NCBI GenBank assembly: GCA_013151365.1
Contig: JAADIK010000141.1
Span: 1-11,999, forward strand
DNA length: 11,999 nt
From: Deltaproteobacteria bacterium
GTDB taxonomy: Bacteria; Desulfobacterota; Desulfobulbia; Desulfobulbales; Desulfobulbaceae
Direction: 5' to 3'
Shown here: positions 8,383 through 11,999 of the stretch, one piece after another
Numbering within the stretch: the stretch's first letter is position 1
Layout of the letters: the number at the start of each line of letters is the position of its first letter
The notes under the pieces: model-generated
The model's input: only the letters and a program-made list of their open reading frames with translations
Databases searched by the model: none
What the model was told of the DNA's origin: nothing
Translations under genes and position numbers: made by a program

Positions 8383-9024
8383 ATGCCGATCCAAGAAACA
8401 GACAGCCGCCCGGGAATCGACCGGCGGATGACCAAGAATGAAATCAATGAATGTCCCATAAAAAAATGGGCCGGTCCGGTGCACGTCATCCGCTCCGCCG
8501 AAAGAATGGCCGAGGCCGTTCAGCTGCTGGCCCAAGAGAGTATCCTTGGTTTTGACACCGAAACCAGGCCGGCCTTCAGAAAAGGGCAGAGCCACCTGCC
8601 GGCGCTCCTGCAGTTGGCCGGCGAGAATGAAGTCTGTATTTTCCAGTTGAACCACCTCGGCCTGCCCGGTCCGTTGCGCAACATCCTTGCCGACCCCAAT
8701 ATTATCAAGGCCGGGGTCGCCCTGGACTATGATATCAGCGAACTGCGAAAACTGGCGCCGTTCCAGGAAGCGGGCTTTGTCGATCTCGGCGAACTCGCCA
8801 AGCGGGTGGGCATTAAAAATCACGGCCTGCGCGGACTAGCCGCTGTTTTGCTGGGCTTGCGCATCACCAAATCCGCCCAGAGATCAAACTGGGCCAAGGA
8901 TAGGTTAACGGCCGGCCAGGTCACCTATGCCGCCACCGACGCCTGGATCGGCCGCGAATTATATCAAAAACTGGTAACTGTCCAGCTGCGCACCACCTTC
9001 GGGCGATCAGGCCGCCTCACATAG
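8383..9024 (+). CDS. RNase D-like 3'-5' exonuclease domain protein (DEDDy)
   Basis: A 213-residue protein with the three exonuclease motifs of the DnaQ/RNase D fold: ExoI FDTET (Asp58, Glu60), ExoII GVALDYDISEL (Asp117), ExoIII TYAATDAW (Tyr182, Asp186), giving the DEDDy metal-binding set. It consists of the nuclease domain only, without the HRDC domains of full RNase D, so the substrate (RNA or DNA) is unknown. The start ATG 8383 has no good ribosome site; ATG 8428 (MTKNE...) is an alternative. The natural end of such proteins, soon after RELYQKL, is reached at residue 197. The last 16 residues (VTVQ...GRLT) and the stop are encoded by palindromic repeat copy C1. The gene is preceded by a terminator and an AT-rich stretch (8308-8382) likely to hold its promoter. 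Confidence 0.88.
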   Translation: MPIQETDSRPGIDRRMTKNEINECPIKKWAGPVHVIRSAERMAEAVQLLAQESILGFDTETRPAFRKGQSHLPALLQLAGENEVCIFQLNHLGLPGPLRNILADPNIIKAGVALDYDISELRKLAPFQEAGFVDLGELAKRVGIKNHGLRGLAAVLLGLRITKSAQRSNWAKDRLTAGQVTYAATDAWIGRELYQKLVTVQLRTTFGRSGRLT

Positions 9025-9083
9025 TCATACTATGGATTCGTTGGCCTGCTTACCCGAATTTGGCGCACATCTGAACAGTTACC
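8974..9083 (+). repeat. Palindromic 3'-end repeat, copy C1 (110 bases)
   Basis: The ends GTAACTGT-C-CAG and CTG-A-ACAGTTAC pair (8 bp, C-A mismatch, 3 bp). Inside, CAGGCC faces GGCCTG, and the centre is the palindrome CATAGTCATACTATG. It is about 90% identical to the copy at 9101 (11 differences in 110 by my count) and clearly related to copy A at 3267. It overlaps the end of the exonuclease gene, whose stop TAG (9022-9024) lies inside the central palindrome. The architecture, two inverted halves around a short centre, recalls REPIN/BIME-type elements. Confidence 0.85.
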
Positions 9084-9100
9084 AAGGTTGTTAGTGCTTA

Positions 9101-9210
9101 TTAACTGTCCAGCTGCACTCCACCTTCTGGTGGTCGGGCCGCCTCACATAGTCATACTATAGATTCGTTGGCCTGCTTGCCCGAATATGGAGCACATCTG
9201 AACAGTTACC
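9101..9210 (+). repeat. Palindromic 3'-end repeat, copy C2 (110 bases)
   Basis: Direct tandem partner of C1 at a period of exactly 127 bases, with 17 unrelated bases (9084-9100) between them. It keeps the same ends, the CAGCTGC box, the GGCCGCCTCACATAGTCATACTAT core and the final CACATCTGAACAGTTACC. It fills the gap between the exonuclease gene and tRNA-Arg. It is not in any ORF that I consider real. Confidence 0.85.
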
Positions 9211-9274
9211 AAGATTCATAGCCGAAACGACAACAACAAAAATAACGCTACATCGACTTGATATTCTTTTTTGT

Positions 9275-9351
9275 GCGCTCGTAGCTCAGCTGGATAGAGC
9301 ATCGGACTTCGAATCCGAGGGCCGGGGGTTCGAATCCCTCCGGGCGCACCA
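9275..9351 (+). tRNA. tRNA-Arg, anticodon TCG
   Basis: A complete 77-base cloverleaf with encoded CCA. The acceptor stem GCGCTCG pairs with CGGGCGC (one T-G wobble); the D arm contains GCTCAGCTGGATAGAGC; the anticodon stem TCGGA/TCCGA encloses the loop CTTCGAA with anticodon TCG (9307-9309), reading CGA-type arginine codons; the T arm GGGGGTTCGAATCCCTC has one G-T pair; discriminator A, then CCA at 9349-9351. A TATTCT hexamer at 9262-9267 may be its -10 box, without a convincing -35. Confidence 0.97.
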
Positions 9352-9389
9352 TCAATGTTCATCATCTGCCAATAAAACGGAGGCGCACC

Positions 9390-9863
9390 ATGCAGGTTCT
9401 CATCCTTTATTATTCCAGGACCAACAATACCAAGAAACTGGCCGAGGCCGTTGCCGAAGGCGTTGCCGCCACCGGAGCCACGGCGGTGTTGAAGAACACC
9501 GAAGAGGTCGAGATGGATGATTTTCGTAACTCGGCCGGGGTTATCGCCGGCTCACCCGTCTATTTCGGAGTTATGGCGGCGCAGCTCAAAAAGGTGTTTG
9601 ACGACTTTGTCGGCGTGCGCCGCGTGATGGAGAATAAAGTGGGGGCGGCCTTTGCCAGCGGCAGCCACCATTCCGGCGGCAAGGAAACCACCATCCTCTC
9701 CATCCTGCAATGCATGTTGATTTACGGGATGATTATCGTCGGTGATCCGATGAACGCCTCGGGCCACTACGGCGTCGCCTGCTGTAAGGAGCCGGACGAA
9801 ACCGCAGTCTCGGACGGTTTCAAGCTGGGCAAGAGAGTGGCCGAGCTGTGTGCCAGGCTTTAA
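9390..9863 (+). CDS. Flavodoxin-fold NAD(P)H:quinone oxidoreductase-like protein (WrbA/flavodoxin family)
   Basis: A 157-residue single-domain flavoprotein. The N-terminal VLILYYSRTNNTKKLAEAV (residues 3-21) is the FMN phosphate-binding loop; GSPVYFGVMAAQLKKVFDDF (about 54-73) and FASGSHHSGGKETTILSI (about 88-105) are the other two FMN-contact regions of the flavodoxin/WrbA fold. WrbA proteins are about 200 residues, so this is a short relative; it may carry electrons or reduce quinones in the cytoplasm. GGAGG (9379-9383) lies 6 bases before ATG 9390, a strong ribosome site that fixes the start. It follows tRNA-Arg by 38 bases with no visible terminator between. Its stop TAA shares a base with the next start (TAATG at 9861-9865), showing translational coupling. 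Confidence 0.9.
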   Translation: MQVLILYYSRTNNTKKLAEAVAEGVAATGATAVLKNTEEVEMDDFRNSAGVIAGSPVYFGVMAAQLKKVFDDFVGVRRVMENKVGAAFASGSHHSGGKETTILSILQCMLIYGMIIVGDPMNASGHYGVACCKEPDETAVSDGFKLGKRVAELCARL

Positions 9864-10969
9864 TGCCCCTGCAGGAACTCTGGATTCGCCAGCTCCAGCT
9901 GGAATATGACGACATCTGTTTTCAGTACCGGGTCGACCTGATACCGCCGGTGTTTGAGATTACCCGCTCCACGACCCGGCTGGGCGCATGGCGGGCCGAA
10001 CACCGTATCCTGCAGCTCAGCCGTTATCTCATCGAAAAACATCCCTGGCAGGTCACCCTCCAGGTCCTGAAACATGAGATGGCGCACCAGGTCTGTACGG
10101 AAGTTTTTCACCATCGGTCCGGCGGCCATGGCCCTGATTTTCACAAGGCCTGCGAGCTGCTCGGGGTGACGGCGCCCTTTCGCCGGTCCGGCAGTGACCT
10201 GGCCGGGCAGATTGAACAGACGGACCCGGGCCGCTGCCGGACGGCCGCAGGGCGGCGGATCATCGACAGAATCACCAAGCTTCTGGCCCTGGCCGGTTCG
10301 GACAACGAACACGAGGCCGCCCTGGCCATGCAGCGGGCCGGGGAGCTGCTGGCCCGGCACAACCTGGAGCAGGTCCGGCTGGCGGAGCGCAGCGGCTATA
10401 CCCATCTTGTCATCGATACCGGCAAAAAACGCCTCGCCGGTCACATCAGGGTGATCTGCGCCATCCTGCGGGATTATTTTTATGTGCAGGTGGTGTGCTC
10501 GACCCTCTATGATCCCCGCACCAATGAAACCTCGCGGACCATCGAGCTGCTGGGCCGCGAGGAAAATGTGCCGGTGGCCGAGCACTGCTACCACTTCCTT
10601 GAAGACCGGCTGGCGTTTCTCTGGTCGCAAAACCGTTCCCGCCATCAAGGCCATGCCCGTACCGCCCGCAACAGCTATTACCTCGGGCTGCTGCGGGGAT
10701 TTGCCGAAAAACTTTCCCGCCAGTCCGGCAGGCAGGACAGCCGGGAGCAAACCGGACCGCAGCCTACGCCCGGTGCCCTGATTCTGGCCCGCGACCGGCA
10801 TCTGCAATCGTTTATCAGCCAACGTTTTCCCCGCCTGCGCAAGGTTTCCGGCCGCGGCGCCAGGATATACCGTGATACCTACAACGAAGCCGTGGCCACC
10901 GGCCGGACCATCATCCTGCACCGGGCCGTGACAGAGCAAGCCGCAGACCGGGGCGGGCTGCTTGAATAG
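9863..10969 (+). CDS. SprT-like zinc protease domain fused to DUF2786
   Basis: A 368-residue protein from ATG 9863. Residues 1-100 form a SprT-like metallopeptidase domain with HEMAHQ (71-76: His71, Glu72, His75) followed by GGHGPDFHKACELLG, where His89 or His94 would be the third zinc ligand. Residues about 131-170 (RIIDRITKLLALAG...EAALAMQRAGELLARHNL) match the DUF2786 helical module, and the rest (IRVICAILRDYF...TIELLGREENVPVAEHCYHFLEDRL) resembles the domain that commonly follows DUF2786. SprT/Spartan proteases degrade DNA-protein crosslinks in other organisms; whether this one does is unknown. GTG 9848 is an alternative start inside the previous gene, but ATG 9863 overlapping its stop (TAATG) fits coupling. 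No terminator is seen downstream. Confidence 0.85.
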   Translation: MPLQELWIRQLQLEYDDICFQYRVDLIPPVFEITRSTTRLGAWRAEHRILQLSRYLIEKHPWQVTLQVLKHEMAHQVCTEVFHHRSGGHGPDFHKACELLGVTAPFRRSGSDLAGQIEQTDPGRCRTAAGRRIIDRITKLLALAGSDNEHEAALAMQRAGELLARHNLEQVRLAERSGYTHLVIDTGKKRLAGHIRVICAILRDYFYVQVVCSTLYDPRTNETSRTIELLGREENVPVAEHCYHFLEDRLAFLWSQNRSRHQGHARTARNSYYLGLLRGFAEKLSRQSGRQDSREQTGPQPTPGALILARDRHLQSFISQRFPRLRKVSGRGARIYRDTYNEAVATGRTIILHRAVTEQAADRGGLLE

Positions 10970-11001
10970 CTGAATAAAACCATGTTTTTTGCCCCCCGAT
11001 C

Positions 11002-11030
11002 TTGACATCTTTTTGCCTTTGGCTTATCGT
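11002..11030 (+). promoter_or_regulatory. Sigma-70 promoter of arsR-hgcA
   Basis: A perfect -35 TTGACA (11002-11007), 17-base spacer, then TATCGT (11025-11030) sharing four of six bases with TATAAT. It places the transcript start around 11037 and so argues against any arsR start upstream of about 11040. Confidence 0.65.
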
Positions 11031-11041
11031 ATTTTAACGAT
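11026..11041. promoter_or_regulatory. Candidate ArsR operator overlapping the -10 box
   Basis: ATCGT (11026-11030) and ACGAT (11037-11041) are inverted repeats around an AT-rich 6-base centre, covering the -10 box and the expected transcript start. ArsR/SmtB repressors typically bind short AT-rich dyads at this position and autoregulate. That this dyad is the operator is inference. Confidence 0.45.
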
Positions 11042-11066
11042 GAATGGAGAGAGGACAATAAATTGC

Positions 11067-11375
11067 GTGGGCACCATGCCGGATACGCATGAGCTGGCGA
11101 ACCTGTGCAAGGCCCTGGGTCACCCTGCGCGAATAAAAATCCTCAAGCACCTCCTCGACGAAGACCGTTGCATTTGCGGCCGGATCGTGGAGGTCCTCCC
11201 CCTGGCCCAGTCTACCGTGAGCCAGCATCTCAAAATTCTCAAGGAGTCGGGCCTGATCCTCGGCGAGGTGGAAGGACCCCGAACCTGTTACTGCGTTGAC
11301 AAAAACAGGCTGGCACTCATCGGCGCAGCCGTGGCTGCCCTGCTCCAGCCCGAAAACGACCGGAGAAAATCATGA
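11067..11375 (+). CDS. arsR: ArsR-family metalloid-responsive transcriptional repressor
   Basis: Small winged-helix repressor of about 102 residues. LANLCKALGHPARIKILKHLL is the family N-terminal region; DRCICGR provides a Cys-x-Cys pair at the position of the ELCVCDL As(III)/metal site of classical ArsR; AQSTVSQHLKILKESGLI is the recognition helix; EGPRTCYCVD contains a second Cys-x-Cys in the wing. The frame is open from 10989, but the promoter at 11002-11030 excludes the far upstream starts. GAGGA (11051-11055) best serves GTG 11067; ATG 11040 (nearly leaderless) and ATG 11076 are alternatives. Its stop overlaps the start of hgcA (ATGA, 11372-11375). An ArsR-like regulator controlling hgcAB has been reported in Pseudodesulfovibrio mercurii ND132, so this protein probably represses its own operon until a metalloid is bound. 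Confidence 0.88.
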   Translation: MGTMPDTHELANLCKALGHPARIKILKHLLDEDRCICGRIVEVLPLAQSTVSQHLKILKESGLILGEVEGPRTCYCVDKNRLALIGAAVAALLQPENDRRKS

Positions 11376-11999
11376 CCGACCTCATCTCCCTGGAAGCCAT
11401 CAAACCGGAACCCTTGGGACAGACATCGTGCGTTGTTGACCTGGAAGCCGCGCCGCCGGTTTGCGCGGATGACGGCCCCTGTTGAGGCCCGAAGACCGAG
11501 CCCCGGTCCGGGACTCATGAACGGCCGGGTTATGCCATCAGCCACTTTGTGGACGGTTTTGTCGAAACACCGGCCGGGGCCGTGCCGCGGGTCAAAACAA
11601 CCATGACCGGCCGCGATCGTTTCGGCACCGTGAAGGCGCGGACCGGAATCGCCCGCACCAACTACAAAGTTATCCCCGGCCTGTACTGCGTGGGTACGCC
11701 AGGCCCGGAAGCGCCGGTAATCGTTACCGCCAACTACAAGCTCAGCTTTGATGCCCTGAGAAAGGAACTGGCCGGGATTGACGCCTGGATTCTCGTCGTC
11801 GACACGCGGGGCATCAATGTCTGGTGCGCCGCCGGCAAAGGGACCTTTTCCACGGAAGAGGTCGCGTTCCAGGTCAAGGCAACGCACCTGGCAAAGGTGG
11901 TTTCCCACCGCGAACTCATTCTGCCCCAGTTGGCGGCCACCGGAGTCGCGGTACATGAGCTCAAGAAGAAATGCGGCTTCAAGGGGGTGTTCGGTCTCA
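11372..11999 (+). CDS. hgcA: Mercury methylation corrinoid protein HgcA, possible selenoprotein (in-frame TGA), C-terminus cut by window
   Basis: HgcA passes a methyl group from its corrinoid cofactor to Hg(II), making methylmercury with the ferredoxin HgcB. From ATG 11372 (GGAGA 6 bases upstream; overlapping the arsR stop) the frame gives 209 codons and leaves the window. The signature cap-helix motif NVWCAAGK is at residues 149-156, Cys152 being the cobalt-coordinating Cys known from the family (Cys93 in ND132). The flanking TANYKLSFDALRKEL, TRGI and GKGTFSTEEVAFQVKAT stretches separate it from the related acetyl-CoA synthase corrinoid subunit. Codon 38 is TGA (11483-11485), straight after Cys37 and before GPK. 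The protein-like sequence continues on both sides, and a bSECIS-like hairpin follows. Selenocysteine is therefore plausible; a nonsense mutation or sequencing error is the alternative. Initiation at GTG 11549 would avoid the TGA but lose part of the domain. The membrane helices and hgcB should lie downstream. Confidence 0.85.
11483..11516 (+). promoter_or_regulatory. Candidate selenocysteine codon plus bacterial SECIS element in hgcA
   Basis: TGA at 11483-11485. GAG (11498-11500) and CCC (11502-11504) pair with GGG (11510-11512) and CTC (11514-11516), with one C-A mismatch, around a five-base loop GGTCC (11505-11509). Nineteen bases lie between TGA and the loop, and the loop begins with G and contains GT, as in known SelB-binding elements such as E. 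coli fdhF. A competing fold, CCCG (11488-11491) and GACC (11494-11497) with GGTC (11505-11508) and CGGG (11509-11512), looks at least as stable, with its loop (starting G) 12 bases from the TGA, closer than usual. Confidence 0.5.

Noticed and set aside
7902..8489. 195-residue minus-strand frame across the prfC-exonuclease gap
   Set aside because: It lies over the 53-residue gene, the terminator hairpin and an AT-rich promoter region; its sequence has no domain character and it overlaps the exonuclease start.
8974..9210. Integron attC sites or a CRISPR array as explanation of the tandem repeats
   Set aside because: The ends are GTAAC...GTTAC rather than the attC core boxes (RYYYAAC/GTTRRRY), the neighbouring genes are ordinary chromosomal genes, and two 110-base units with a 17-base gap do not fit CRISPR dimensions.
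9343..9391. 10-base direct repeat GGCGCACCAT at the tRNA-Arg 3' end (9343-9352) and at 9382-9391, considered as an integration att duplication
   Set aside because: Only 10 bases, 39 bases apart, with nothing between that could be a mobile element, and the second copy contains the ribosome-site/start region of the flavodoxin gene; chance is sufficient.
9860..11008. 382-residue minus-strand frame opposite the SprT/DUF2786 gene
   Set aside because: Shadow of the coding strand; the plus strand has the HEMAHQ and DUF2786 motifs and a coupled start.
11372..11485. Treating 11372-11485 as a separate 37-residue peptide gene ahead of hgcA
   Set aside because: The same frame continues directly into HgcA without any shift, and the downstream part lacks its own ribosome site and ATG near its natural beginning.
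11288..11956. 222-residue minus-strand frame opposite arsR and hgcA
   Set aside because: The plus strand encodes the HgcA signature NVWCAAGK; the minus frame is its complement and only appears long because the true gene carries a TGA and leaves the window.

Overview
The window looks like a chromosomal segment of a GC-rich anaerobic Desulfobacterota (deltaproteobacterial) bacterium, most plausibly of the sulfate- or sulfur-metabolising Desulfobulbales type. The grounds are the overall protein style, a small glycine-rich membrane protein of a kind I associate with that group, and above all an arsR-hgcA pair at the right edge. HgcA is found almost only in anaerobic, potentially mercury-methylating microbes. 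The taxon is an inference; no rRNA or marker set is present.

Layout. 1-473 (-) is the N-terminal part of a formylglycine-generating-enzyme-like protein. It diverges, across a hairpin-rich intergenic region, from a glycogen phosphorylase (721-3264, +). A 240-base convergent gap (3265-3503) holds palindromic repeats and separates it from an HrpB-type DEAH helicase (3504-6031, -), which carries a frameshift close to its C-terminus. A divergent 300-base promoter region leads to peptide chain release factor 3 (6332-7918, +). It is followed by a 53-residue membrane protein (7998-8159), a terminator, and an RNase D-like DEDDy exonuclease (8383-9024). Two tandem 110-base palindromic repeats come next, the first forming the end of the exonuclease gene. 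Then come tRNA-Arg(TCG) (9275-9351), a flavodoxin-like protein (9390-9863) translationally coupled to a SprT-like/DUF2786 protein (9863-10969), and finally an ArsR-family regulator (about 11067-11375) overlapping by ATGA a mercury-methylation corrinoid protein gene, hgcA (11372 to beyond the window).

Most interesting points. (1) hgcA contains an in-frame TGA at codon 38, directly after a Cys codon, in otherwise intact reading frame. A bSECIS-like hairpin with a GGTCC apical loop lies 19 bases downstream, so this HgcA may be a selenoprotein with a Cys-Sec pair in its N-terminal extension. (2) A family of about 110-base imperfect palindromes (3267-3374, 8974-9083, 9101-9210, plus a shortened reverse copy at 3450-3500) sits at the 3' ends of genes in gene orientation. 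Its arms covary, and one copy supplies the last 16 codons and stop of a gene. (3) The arsR promoter overlaps a dyad that could be its own operator.

How the genes relate: most are unrelated housekeeping functions (glycogen use, translation termination, tRNA, nucleic-acid processing). The arsR-hgcA pair is a functional unit in which a metalloid-sensing repressor probably controls the corrinoid methyl-transfer protein. The flavodoxin and SprT/DUF2786 genes form a coupled pair of unknown joint role.
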